Shown here: piece by piece, positions 37,101 through 48,152 of the stretch | How positions within the stretch are numbered: the stretch's first letter is position 1 | Layout: every line of letters starts with the position of its first letter | DNA from: Trichuris trichiura | Lineage: Eukaryota; Nematoda; Enoplea; Trichinellida; Trichuridae | DNA: 64,000 bases | Direction: 5' to 3' | Assembly: GCA_037903355.1 (NCBI GenBank) | Contig: JBAJFE010000014.1 | Location: forward strand, 992,001 to 1,056,000 | The notes under the pieces: generated by a model | What the model was told of the DNA's origin: nothing | Database searches by the model: none | What the model saw: only the letters and a program-made list of their open reading frames with translations | Translations under genes and position numbers: made by a program

Positions 37101-39400
37101 GCCTGTGCTCCATAATTTATTTACGAAAATGTGTCGTTTATTTCCATTTCACTTGTAGGAACTTTTCAAAGCACCACCAGAATAACGATGTAACATGTGG
37201 GCCCAAAAACGTCATCCAAAGTTACGCTGAAATAAACGACATTTTCTGTAAGTCTTTAAATTATGAAGTTTCGAGCATCTCCATAACCAGTAAAGTTTTA
37301 CACTTTGAGTATGATTTCCTTCAAAGGCGCCCGCTTCCAACTACGCAATCAAAAGGTTTCGAAAGCTCTGCTTATTTAAGCGTTCACTTTAATTTGGATG
37401 TTTTCATTTCGTCTCTACTAAACTGATGCGTTTGCTGCACGCTCCGTTTACTCCATGAATTCACGCACAACTTTCGACGACAACAAAACGTCAAAAACTG
37501 ACTTCTGTGTTTAGCTGATCACCATCTAAGTCTTGACCAGTAGATTTGGGCTCGAAACATACTCTAAGTCTGCTGTTACTTTAGGATAACGGTACAAGAG
37601 TCTAGCAGTTGACAGGGCAACAGCGGCGGGTAGATCTTTATCGTTACCTTAGAACAACAACATCCACATTTTTCGTTGATTTTGTTGCGTTTTTATTGGA
37701 TTTTTGGCATGTTTTTTAGTTGCTCCAAAAAAGAAGGCAAAGAAGAAGAAAAAGAAGAAAAAGAAAAAACTATCTGGCAATTTAAATTTGCCTGTAGAAG
37801 CTGCCAACGCAATACCTCCTCCGGCACCCGAAGCCATTGGGGCTTGGAGAATCCCTTGTAATGCATTCCCTGCAAGCGCTGCGCGAAAGAAGTAATCATT
37901 TACCAACGCGAATCGATTCCCTCTATTTTTATTAAGAGCTCGAAGGTTTAGTTGGGCAGAATTTTTGAGTTGCTTTCGCAGTGAACCATTTAAGTTTAAT
38001 AAGGCAATTAATGATCGCTGGCTGTATCCACGGAGGCTTTGCTATCCGCCATTGAGAGCAGCTCAGGAATATAAACGAAGATTGCTAGAGAAGGAGTCAT
38101 GTGACTTTAAGTATTGCCTATTCTACGTTTCTTGATGAAATCACATTTTCTCCTGCTTAGTTCCGCGTGGGTACGCAATGTATACCTTTTTTCCAAGTTC
38201 TTTAAGCAGTTCACGCTGCATATCCGTTAACCACTTAATAACGGCTTCACTTATCAGATCGATTCTCTTTATACCGCTGAGTGTTTACTCAAGTAGCCAT
38301 CGTTCTGCCTAGTGATGCCATCAATGGTAATTTGCATATGCCAGCAAGAATAATCCAGCGGGTTTATCAGCTATCACTGTTGATAGCTGTAGTAGCGCGT
38401 GGTATTAACTATAGCTTGGTAGTGCTGCAGAAGCATCTTCAGAAAGTCAGTGGGAGACTAAAGCTGTCACAGCGCCCACACCATTCACTAAGATTACGAT
38501 GGAAACGGAAAAAGAGATGTCCGAATGTTTCAGTTAATAAAAGTTGGTTAAACGGAAAAGGCTGCGCGGCATCAGTGAGAGTTCGCCTTGTTTTTGCTGT
38601 GACCAGTTTATTTGCTTAAAGGTTGCCTGTAACGCTTCGGGTTGTCAACGATATGGATTGGAGTTGGCCGACGTACGCGTGTTCGATGGAAAATCGGTTC
38701 TTGCGGCTTCCGCGGCCTCTTACCGTTAGGATAATGAACATCAAAGAACCAAACACGTTCACCCTCATTATAAAGGAGAAAGACATAGTTGAAGCGGTTG
38801 AACAATTGACTCCATTGATGGGAAAAAATATTATGTCAACTTTGGGGACGCGCAGTCATTTCTTGGCCGGTTCGTCTGTTCTGGTATGCCACAGTTTCAA
38901 ATGCGCGAGAGCAATTTTTTGCTGCGCAGTCGATTCCCAGTTCGCTACGGTTTTCCTTCTTGATCTTGCAGTATTTCGCACGGTTGTGGCTTACATTTGG
39001 CTAGCGATCGAAGGCCATAATTTTTTTCCTTTTTTAGGTTCCGTTGGCTACTCTTGAACCTCTCAGCCCCAAATTCAGTAAAGTTCCACAAAGGGGGTTC
39101 TTGGCTGACCTAGTGGACGTCCCGCCCTACTGTTGGGACGGTTTCATCGATGACTTCAAAGTGTGGTTGGCTTCCGAAATTGCGGGGAGAAAGCTTATTG
39201 CCGTACCGGCAACTGTGGGCCCCAACATAGCGTTGGGTGTCGAAAAAGTCCCAATCCATCTTTACGTAGAAAGCATTGATCCTGCCAACTTACTTAACAA
39301 GAAGATCGCGAGAATTTGCAGAAAAATAATGTTGCGTTGTGGAAATATGGACAAAGTACTTAGCGAGGTTGCCGGTTTAAAAATTGATACGTTTACGTAG
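34105..39400 (+). CDS. LOTUS-Tudor domain protein (TDRD5/TDRD7 or LOTR-1 type)
   Basis: Likely germ-granule protein. Exon 1 (34105-34301) encodes a LOTUS/OST-HTH domain: SVLLTFKNGAKGSEFLMAYK, then FPMSENGFHDLPSLMRAMPD and VVEIRK. It joins in phase to 36388-36507 (GEELYVAKTLESTRSLQQLV), then about 36552-36711 with a duplicated proline-rich unit (PLPPKQPTVDPRL / PLPPKQPIVDPRL). Middle exons are less certain: near 36945-37005, 37159-37250, 37720-37892 (a lysine run after APKKKA) and 37981-38103 (FKFNKAINDRWLYPRRLCYP). The 3' part, about 38620-39057 and 39044-39400, reads as an extended Tudor domain: PLTVRIMNIKEPNTFTLIIK, ATVFLLD.AVFRTV, then LEPLSPKFSKVPQRGFLADL. The stop is at 39398-39400. Domain order LOTUS then Tudor matches TDRD5/7 and C. 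elegans LOTR-1. The borders of internal exons need transcript support. Confidence 0.75.
34667..34959. mobile_element. Hairpin element in LOTUS-Tudor intron 1
   Basis: Long inverted arms (outer AGTTGGTCTTCTGATTCACG; inner GCAAATTGTTAGAGAAATTA type) fold from 34667 to about 34914. A tail of about 45 nt (GAAACAACCTAAGCCTGTTA then AAAGACACCC) follows on the right. The target duplication is unclear: GCAAACTGATTCGT on the left and GTAAGCTGACAGGT on the right match at about 10 of 14 positions. Same subfamily as 49793-50087. Confidence 0.82.
35300..35357. repeat. Small inverted repeat
   Basis: Arms GCATTAATGTTGTGTCT (35300-35316) and AGACACAACATTAGTGC (35341-35357), one mismatch, around a 24-nt loop, in LOTUS-Tudor intron 1. 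It may be a short hairpin-element remnant. Confidence 0.7.
36544..36674 (+). repeat. 66-bp tandem duplication spanning a splice acceptor and coding sequence
   Basis: GTCCATTTAAGCCAGTTGCC begins at 36544 and again at 36610; both copies continue through CCGTTACCACCGAAGCAGCC to AGATTA. The first copy's CATTTAAG acts as the exon's splice acceptor in my model, so the second copy holds a cryptic acceptor inside the exon. The translated unit is 22 residues (PLPPKQPxVDPRL). Confidence 0.85.
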
Positions 39401-40306
39401 TGCGCACTTATTTTCCACTTTCTTATCTGTTTTTTATTCAAGAGCCAAGCAATTCCTCGTTGACGTAAATAACGAATGATGTTTCTACCATCGTGCGACG
39501 TTCATGACTGGAAAACATATTTTAGAATGCCTCTTTTGATAATAATAATAATAATAATAATTGTTTTAACATTATTACGCGAGTAACTTCTGTAATCAAG
39601 AAATTGCGTGTAAAAAATTTTCTGCGCAATGAAAAATCCTTCCTGGTTGCCAACGTTTGGACAAAGTGTACTACAGTATGAAAAGTTTGCAGGTACATAT
39701 TTTCAAATTCTTAAATGTTGGCCCGTATAACAACTTCTGACAGTGAGCTTGTCCGTTAAGTTTACAGTAAAACCTCGGATATTTGTACTGTGGTTGCCAA
39801 ATACAGCTAAAGGTGCATGCAATCGAAAATTTTATTTACTTTTCACTTTGCTCCAGTTTTCAAGTACTTTAAAATTCGTTCATCGAAAAAAGGCTGAGGT
39901 GTATAGCTGTCGAGTTCTAATTAAGCGTACGGATACGAAAATTTTAGTCGGTTTCTCATTCACTCTCCGTTGTCATTTGATGATATACTCTGAAACGCAT
40001 TACTTTTTCTCTACTTAATCGACCAAAGGCAAAGCTATAATCCGGAAGACGTTTTGTCAACTGCTGTGGTAGAGTTGTACTGGGAACCGTATGCTGAAGG
40101 TCGTAGAGGCACTTCCGCAATGAAAACAACTGTCCTAGTTTACGGACCACCGCATAAAGTGCATTTGAAAATTTTTTAGCACAACTTGAGAAAAAACTGA
40201 AATCTTTTCTGTTAGACGCTTTTAGGGTGCTGTACGTAGAACTAAAATCAGATTCCGTTAATTCAAGATGCCACAGGAAGCCTAAAGTAAAATGAATACT
40301 GATTCT

Positions 40307-40699
40307 GAAAACGTGGTTTCTTGGTACGGCAACGTATGTTTTCATAATGAAGAAGTTTATTACGGATAATTCCCGTTTGTTATGTATATAGAAAGACTCC
40401 GGATATCAACAACTTAAGACCGCTAATGACGGGTCTCGAATGACCCGAAAGCTCCGGAGTCCTTCTATACACACAACAAACGGGAATTTCATTTTCTGGC
40501 TTATTTTTGTACGGATTTTCCATGTCCCGTTGAAAAAACTTTTATTAATAAACTGTCCGTAGCTTTCGGGTCAAGTTTTTTCAACGGGACATAGAAAATC
40601 CGTACAAAAAGAAGCCAGAAAATGAAATTATTTGGTCCCGTACGAAGACACTATATCTTCAAAACAAACGGGAATTATCCGTAATAAACTTCTTCATTA
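40307..40699. mobile_element. Outer hairpin element, interrupted by a second one
   Basis: Outer arms start AATGAAGAAGTTTATTACGG (near 40350) and end with its complement near 40699. The tail TCTTGGTACGGCAACGTATG lies only on the left (40307-40349). Flanks TGAATACTGATTCT (40293-40306) and TGAATGCCGATTCT (40700-40713) agree at 12 of 14 positions. The left arm/loop region carries the stem CTAATGACGGGTC / GACCCGAAAGCTCCGG. Its right arm is split by the element at 40489-40662. Confidence 0.88.
40489..40662. mobile_element. Inner hairpin element nested in the right arm of 40307-40699
   Basis: Arms TCATTTTCTGGCTTATTTTT / AAAAAGAAGCCAGAAAATGA enclose a shorter loop, with a right-hand tail containing TTTGGTCCCGTACGAAGACA. 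The direct repeat AACAAACGGGAATT occurs at 40475-40488 and 40663-40676, a perfect 14-bp target duplication. Removing this segment restores a continuous outer arm. Confidence 0.9.
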
Positions 40700-41601
40700 T
40701 GAATGCCGATTCTATGTTTAAGCTTAGGCTGTCTACAGATGCTGGGACCAGCAGGACTTGGTTTTTAGGCTTAAACTTAGCCTGCAGGCAGTTTCCTGGA
40801 CGAGAGAAGTCGATTTCAGTTCTAGGTATAGTACTCATCAGGGATCTACTGGAAAAAACTCACACGCTTGGAAAGGCAGATGCGCTCAACAGTCTGAATA
40901 TGTCGGGATGGTGACATCATCGTTTGCTTTTCGTTTGCTGCCCACACAGATGGAAGTCAAAACTAATATGTGAAGTGGCACCACAAGTACAGTTGGAATC
41001 AGGTGTTGTCTGTACTGGTTACTGCATTTTCTAGCCTATCTGTACAGCGTTTCAATAAACTGGCGCCCTTCTGCTGCTGCGTCATCCATGTACTACCAGA
41101 ATGTCGGCAAAGGATCGCTGATTGCAACGAAAGTTATTTTGAACAAACAAATGTCGCAACTTAATTTTAATAACCCCAAATTATCATCTGCAACAGCCCG
41201 ATAGTAGCTGCATTGAAACCACGTTATCCGAGCTATGCTTGCCAAGGGGTCGTCCGGACTACGGAAGACCAATTGATTCGCAGGTACCACACTGTCACTT
41301 GTATTTGAAATGTTTGAACAATGGGCTTCGTAACTGGTCTGGACGCTTTCATATCACACTTTTCCTTAATAAAGAGATACCCTTTGGCCCATACAGGCAA
41401 GCTGAAATTCAAAGGAAGACTACATCAGGCACGTTAATATCGTTTACTTTGACGGCCATATGTTGTGTCAAAATAACAGTTCGCTTTTTAAAGTGAACTA
41501 ACAATATTGATGTGCATATGCACAGTTGGAATGACCCAAGAGTAAAAGCAGTATAAAGAAATGGACAAGTAGGTGTGCTGCACTTTTTAAAAAGGATACG
41601 A

Positions 41602-42352
41602 TTACATTATCAATTGATTGCCATGCTCTAAATTTTCTATCTTATGGTCTTGAGGCATGGGACGAGCTTCGTACACGGCGTCTACGACTATAGGTATGCC
41701 ATGTCGTTGGGGTCCAACGTAGTAGCCGTCCAGTCCAATGTAATAAACAATCGTTGTATCCGCACCAGCGTTGCGTGGTATGTGAATGGAAAGATGATGT
41801 ACATCTGAGAATCTTGCCATTCGTAGAGAATACGGTACTTGACCTTCGACGTCAAGTTTTAGCTCAAATTCCTGCACTGGAGTTCCATTCGTTTCGTCAA
41901 AGCTCATCTGCAATAGGTCTCTTTTTTTAAGTGTTTCAACAGGCCCAAGAATTTTCTGCTCACATTGGGACGGTTCTTGAAGAGACGCGCATACGTGGGT
42001 CGACTTTCCGCACAGCCGCCAATCAGTACCATTTTTTTAAGCTTGACAATACCAGCAAATGGTAGGTTGAATAAAAGTTCTTCATCGGTGTCACTCTCGA
42101 CAAACTGAGAGCTGAAACAAAAGAGCTGAAACGGTGCCGGATAAACACATGATTACGGTACCGATCCATTCGCTTATCCCAAGCCCTGAACACCTTTTTT
42201 CCAGAACCGTCTACTAATTCGTTCAGACAAGTGAAATTCTCAAAGTCAATATACTTGTACAGGCTGAACATATTGGCAACGTCTTTCTCCTCCTCCTCTT
42301 CCTCCTCCAACTCATGTTCGTGTTCCGCTTCACCGCAATGGCAGTCGCTCAT
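41602..42352 (-). CDS. PITHD1: PITH domain-containing protein 1
   Basis: Single-domain PITH protein; the PITH fold of TXNL1 binds the proteasome lid. Three exons in phase, 42352-42162, 42111-41964, 41907-41602, about 214 residues, the size of human PITHD1. It starts MSDCHCGEAEHEHELEEEEE, an acidic His/Cys-rich leader as in the family, then LYKYIDFENFTCLNELVDGS, RSQFVESDTDEELLFNLPFA, KMVLIGGCAESRPTYARLFK, MSFDETNGTP, ARFSDVHHLSIHIPRNAGAD, TTIVYYIGLDGYYVG, and ends with the YEARPMPQDHK block. The donor GATCG/GTACCG is chosen because it restores MDRSQFVESD. Confidence 0.93.
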
Positions 42353-42857
42353 CTGAAACCTTGCAGAATAACGTAATAACACATAGCTGTCAACATGTAA
42401 GTCATGGAAAAATAACCTTTAGCTAAAAAATAAGGAAACAGAGCAGACTGTTCTGAAAATCCACTTTACTATTATTGAGAACACGCTTATGATAATTAAT
42501 GACCAGACTTTAAGGTAACGGGAAAAGGCGGCTGCCTGGAATCTACCGCCAGTGAATACCTGCAAGTTCCACTCAAAGGGAAAGAAAACAGACAACAGGT
42601 GACCTGGTGGTAATAAAGCGAAAGCTATGCCTACTGTTTTGAGACGACATGGAACTTGGAAATAGACAGAATGACCAACGGCCTGTCAAGGGGGATAAAC
42701 AACAACACGTCTGGACAAAACGGACGGCCGTAAGGGAATACAACTTCGGAATGGCACAGCCATCCAGACGACGCAGGCAATAGAGACGAGCACCTTGAAC
42801 AACCAATAGCGACTTGGCTAACCAACTCGACTGCCTTACTAACCACTGTTTATGTGG

Positions 42858-45800
42858 TCAAGAGATTATGGCTAAATTGCGTACGCCGTCGGCAATCTTA
42901 TCTGCGCTACTCCAACCGCGATGCATCTTCCTTTGCACCTCTACAAGTTTATCCTCGCAGTGACGACTGAGTGCCTATAAGCATACAAATTTTCATGAGC
43001 AAAAATAAACGTTTATGCCAGTCAACGTGGAAAATGATACCTCAAGTTTCTTAGCCCTCTCTTTGCACAATGGCTGCAACGGCAGTTGCAAATTATTAGC
43101 GATTGCCAACGTTCGAAGGTCGAAGTAGTACTTGGCGTACACGCTTGACGGTACGTTGATGTTGAACTCGAGACACTCCAAAAACTGACGCTCAAGTTCA
43201 TTCCTAAAGTATGCAAATTTTAAGCAATCTTCACCTCCTTCTAACGTAAACAACGGCACCAACCCGCCACCTATACGATTGCAAAACATTCTTCAACAGC
43301 GCCTGCGTACTCAGCTAGGAAAGCGATAAACTAATAAGGGGAAACGGAGGATAATTTTAGTTCAGCAAACAAACCTTTAAATGCGTTACAACTGCGCATG
43401 TAGGCGTTGCATGTAGAAAATAACGAGATGCATACAGTAGAACACTACAAAAACGGGATATCCCGTCAAGCTCGCAGCGCATTTGGGAAAGCTATTCGCT
43501 TTAAGCTCGTAACAGCCCAAAAAGTCAAACTATTTTTAACTTGCTTTGTACATCACATTGCCGGCAAGTGAAGAATACGCTCAATTATCGATATGTACAC
43601 ACCACATGGTCCTCATAGATAATGTCATAATAGACCTGCATAATGCACACGAATTAGGAATATGCGATAATCTTAAGTGTGAAAACGTGAGCATCCGATA
43701 GGACGTTAGAAATAGCAAAGAAATCTTAGTACAGCTGCGCAACAAAACAAGAACAATCAACTACTATAATTCTGATGAAATTGAAATTACTGAACCCAGA
43801 CATGACTACCATTCAGCTTCGTTCGGGGCAATACTACTTGATCTATCCAAGTTAACTTCAAGTCAACTTGGCCTATAAGCAATTGATCCCGTTGCCCTAC
43901 CTGCATTTATGTATACAATTTACTCAGCGTAAATCCAATATACGTGATACATAGAAGGTACACGTAGTAACTACACACATAGCACGTATACATGCCATTA
44001 TGCAACATGCGTGCAGGACATGCCGCCTACACGCAAGATGTTTCCTGTTTTCCAAAGTTTCTACAACATATTATTCATGTAATTTCCGGCATTTACGCTT
44101 TACACTTCGCCTATAAAGCAGAATACCTGCCATGGGCACGGTTTCTATAATACACATGTAGTATGTATGTTGTATGTACTTGCACACAAGGAATATTTAC
44201 GTTATATGACTTTTACGTGGTATATATTGCTTATAAATAACATATCTACGACATAGATACAGTATTTGTTGTATATATTTGCATAGCGGGGATATTTGGT
44301 GTATATATGGCATAAACACAGTATACATTGCTTATAAATAAGATAATTGTGACTTACAGGATCTAAACCTGCACGTGCACTATTTGTGGTATGTATATAT
44401 TTGCTTACAGGTCATATTTACAATTTTTCAGATCTTTTATGGCTTTTCCCGTTCTTATCTGTAATTTAAACGAAACAATTGCTCTACCAGCTCTAATAAT
44501 TGCTCACCCATCCGCTGGTAGAGCAATTGTTTCGTTTGAATTACAGATACCAAGCAGATAAGAACTGGAAAAGCCGTAAAAGATCCGAAAAATTATGAAA
44601 CACCAGCCCGTTACGAAGCATCCAGTTTTTAAGGTCATATTTATGTCATATATATATGGCATGGATATGGTACGCTGCATGTGTACCATAGAGACATTAG
44701 ATATTACAAATATCCTTTCTACAAACAATGTATACTACTTGTATGCCGTAGGCGCCATAAATATTCGCTCGGTGCAACAATGGACACTATCGACATTATA
44801 GGACTTCCTGGAAATTCGGGATGTCATAGACATCTTATTTAAACTCAATTTATGCCATATCCATACTATTTATGGCATAAACATGATCTGTGGGCAAAAT
44901 GTATCGTATACCTGAGATTTTAGACTCTGTAAATCGCAAATAACCTATTTATAAGCAATGTATATTGTGTTTATGCCAAATATATACCATATATTCCCAC
45001 TATGCAAATATATACAACATAATTACCGCATCTATGTCGTAGAGACTATTCACGCCATAGATATCTTATTTATGAGCAGCGTGTACCACGCCGAAGTCAT
45101 ACATAACGTAAATATTCTTCGTATGCAAGTACGTACAGCATACATACTGCATGTGTGTTACAGAGACCGTGGCCATAGCAGGTATTCTGCTTACAGGCAA
45201 AGTATACTGCGTGGACGCCGCTAATTCCAATGAATATCTCGTTCTGTATACTATATATAACCTCTATATTAAGTGTATGTTGTAGCAACTCTGGAGAACA
45301 GAAAATATTTTACGTGCTAGCAGTTGTACTGCACGCATGCTTTATATGAAATATATATGTCCTGGCTGCATAGTAAGTACACATACCCACTATATACTAG
45401 TAAGTATACTAGATTTACACCAAACAAATTGTATACGTGAATGCAGTTATGCCAACGGGATCAATTGCTTCTAGGCCAAGTTGACTTGAAGTCAACTGCT
45501 TCGTTCAGGTCAAGTTGACTCAAGTCAAGTCAGTGAAGTCAGCTAGGTTAGGACAAGTTGAAGCGCATTCAATTTTACCTTACTAAAATTAGCAATCGTA
45601 AGAAATAGGAATAGCTTTAGCAGAGTTCAGCCGACGAAGAAAATAACCTTATGTTGACGTCTAACAGTTCAATATTCTTCCGACGAATCAAAGGAGCAAT
45701 CCCATTTTAAAGGGTATTTCTGTACACAATCAATTTAGGCACTAAAAGAAAATGTAAGGAAGAAACAATTCTCATGGAATATTGAACATGCAGTTGCCTT

Positions 45801-48152
45801 AAAACGAAACTGGAAACTGACTGATAACTGCCTATCTATTGGTGAATATATGTTTGCATTTAAGTCACAGAGAGTGTTCACAACAAGCGCGAATAACCTA
45901 TCGATATTAATACTTCGTGCAATTAAGGAGCTGCAACAATGGTTAGCCAAAACAGCCCCGTAAACAGAAGCGCAGTGAATAAGTTCTTTTACGTTACATA
46001 AGAGGTCATTAAGTGAGCTCAGTTAAAATTTACATTAACATCTAAGGCGTCGAAGCGTTAAGACTGAAATAAATCAAAGCATCAATGGAACCGTAAACCG
46101 GCGTACATGTCTTGCACATTGCAGGAACGCAATATTTGGCAGTAATCGACATTCCAAACAGCTTGATCGTCCCACACTTTGCTGGCCAACATGATTGCTC
46201 CCAAAACAATCCTCCGCCAGTTTTCAGGACACAGGTCTATTTCAGCGTAGGTAAGAAGTCGTTCAATGTAAACCTAAAACGCGTCTCCGGGTGTCAGAAC
46301 CACTAAGATCTTAAGAAACGGACTAACCAACGTGATTATACCACATTCGGCGGTTAACTGCGCTGCAGCGAAAAGCGTCCGCACGAAACGGTATATGGTA
46401 CGATGGTCGGGGTCACGTATAAGGTAATCTGGCGGAAACGGCCCAGCCTTAAACAATTCTTAAAATAACTTGAGATCAAGACACCTCCAGGGGAGTTTTA
46501 CCGTAATGGGATGGAACTGTTCGTCGAAAATATCCATCGATCTCTCGTTGCCTCGATTTCGCCGATTCGAAATGTGATAATATATGGCCAAGGAAATGCA
46601 CTTTACTGTGTTCTTGAGATGCGGTTGGCTGATTGTTGAATCGTCAAGAAAGATTGTACTACACGAATTGTACTTTCGAAGCGGCAGAAAAGTTGGAGTT
46701 TGACTACGCCTCAGCTGTCCATCAACGAAGTAACAGGAACGCCGGTTTTCGCGCACTAAAATAAACAATATACCAAATTCGCTAACTTCACCGATAAATC
46801 AATACGGTTTGTAACATGTACACAGCAACATTTCAATGGTGTAAACGATTAAAGCTCGTAGGGACCTTCTCCAAAACTATGCTTTACGCACAGTAAAATA
46901 TTCTATAATTCTAAAAAGTTCCACCACGGCCTTTAGACTGCTGTAAGCTATTTGGTGAAGGAGCAATTCTACCTTAAAAGGCTTTGTATTCTTCAGAAAA
47001 CACATAGCTCTGAAAAGGTAACAAGGAAGCTAACCTTCAGAAAAACATACAGGATAAATTGCATCCATCTAGCATCATAGCAAACGCGTACGGTGTACTC
47101 GGAATAAGAAGTACGTCTTTCTTACTGGTAAATGCCTACTTTATCAATGGATATTTGCTATTATGTCAGAGATTAAAAGTGATGGAAATGAACAGTCTTG
47201 TAGGAGTAATTGTGCACCCTTAAACTATTTCCAACAAAGCGATGAACTCTGAAACCTGTGGATCAAAGGCATCCCGTAAAAAAAGGATACAAAACTGAAT
47301 ATGTCAGATCGGGTCTAGACGATAATTCTTGCGAAAGTAGTCAAGCATCAAGAGCAGAAACGTTGCGAAAAACTTGAGTACACGAAAACCGCGCTACCAC
47401 ATGTACCAACAGCATCTTGCTAAGGCGAACTTGCACTAACAAATATGGCGGGAGCGAAGAGGTCGTAAGTGCATTGAAAAATAATTAAAAATACTGTATC
47501 TGCCTACCACAAAACAAAATAACGAACCACATATAGGCAAGCCACGCGTCCTACAAATCGTACGCGATTCTGACTGGGAAACTACGTATGCAAGACTGAA
47601 TGGAAACTAATTGCACGAACACATACGCTTCATTTCGCTTTCACTTCGCTCCATAAAAATCGGTCCTTTCCTTGGGTTGGTTGAAGGATCTTGTTCAACA
47701 TCTAAAATTTTAAAACATGGTGAAAACATTGTAATAAACTTAATGGATATAAGAGAAGAAAAATAAAGAATTTGTTCCCACCTTTCACTAGCGCGGTTCT
47801 GGCACGTGCTGTTCAATGAATAAGCAGAAACAAGCATCGTACTATCTCAAAAGGTAAACAGAAAGCTGAAATATTAAAGTATGCACTGCGAGCAACACAT
47901 CAAAAATGAATACACAAAAAAGATAAACAAATAAAGTGAACCAAACTGGCTCAAAAGATTACCGTCGTGTTCACGCTCTCTGATGTGCTGCAGACCGGAA
48001 ACGCTGACGGAATCCTTATTCCATAAAGAACTGCTGGCTGAACAAGTGAAACCTTTGTGGCCAGAATGCGGGTAGCGACGGTTTAGCACACATTCACGTT
48101 CTTTGGAACTACGCGAATGAGACTTGAACCCGGAACAGCAAACGTTCCCCAT
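42858..48152 (-). CDS. CCNY: Cyclin Y
   Basis: Membrane-anchored cyclin that activates CDK14/CDK16 (PCTAIRE kinases). Seven exons in exact phase, about 361 residues: 48152-47963, 47701-47627, 46755-46502, 46447-46328, 46273-46107, 43203-43041, 42974-42858. MGNVCCSG at the start fits N-myristoylation plus palmitoylation, as in cyclin Y. Then [31 protein letters not shown], the cyclin box [88 protein letters not shown], and the C-terminus SRHCEDK...[16 protein letters not shown]. Intron 5 (46106-43204, 2.9 kb) is swollen by a palindromic element. The donor ACAT/GTACGC splits the Met codon of QDMNELER. Confidence 0.95.
43851..45509. mobile_element. Foldback-like giant palindrome built of AT-rich degenerate repeats
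   Basis: Outer arms match in inverted orientation: left AACTTCAAGTCAACTTGGCC then AGCAATTGATCCCGTTG (43856-43906); right the same read from about 45504 backwards, with a later shared TATACAATTT and GTAAAT. The interior of both arms consists of degenerate repeats rich in GGCATAnA, TTGCTTATAAATA and GTATATATTTGCATA on the left and their complements on the right. Long inverted repeats made of short tandem repeats are the hallmark of Drosophila FB elements. It lies in intron 5 of cyclin Y. The left arm is interrupted by the hairpin at 44421-44631. No coding sequence is seen. Confidence 0.75.
44421..44631. mobile_element. Hairpin element inserted in the foldback palindrome
   Basis: Arms beginning AATTTTTCAGATCTTTTATG and including GAAACAATTGCTCTACCAGC fold onto 44515-44594. 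The right-hand tail ACCAGCCCGTTACGAAGCAT (44595-44631) is single copy. The direct repeat AGGTCATATTTA at 44409-44420 and 44632-44643 is the target duplication. Confidence 0.87.

Larger units (their letters stand above)
39401..41601. other. Intergenic gap with nested hairpins and a microsatellite
   Basis: No exon recognised. Contains an (AAT)n run at about 39541-39561, the nested hairpin elements at 40307-40699, and a TACAGTAAAACCTC sequence at about 39764 that resembles one end of a Tigger-type MITE without a partner. Confidence 0.55.

Noticed and set aside
39764..39790. TACAGTAAAACCTC motif like a Tigger-type MITE end
   Set aside because: No matching inverted end found within about 1 kb; a single end is not enough to call an element.
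42573..42846. Two overlapping minus-strand frames 3' of cyclin Y
   Set aside because: They lie after the cyclin Y stop (42858) in what should be its 3' untranslated region, and show no domain.
46112..46306. Plus-strand open frame opposite cyclin Y exon 5
   Set aside because: Antisense shadow of the conserved cyclin box exon ([20 protein letters not shown] on the minus strand).
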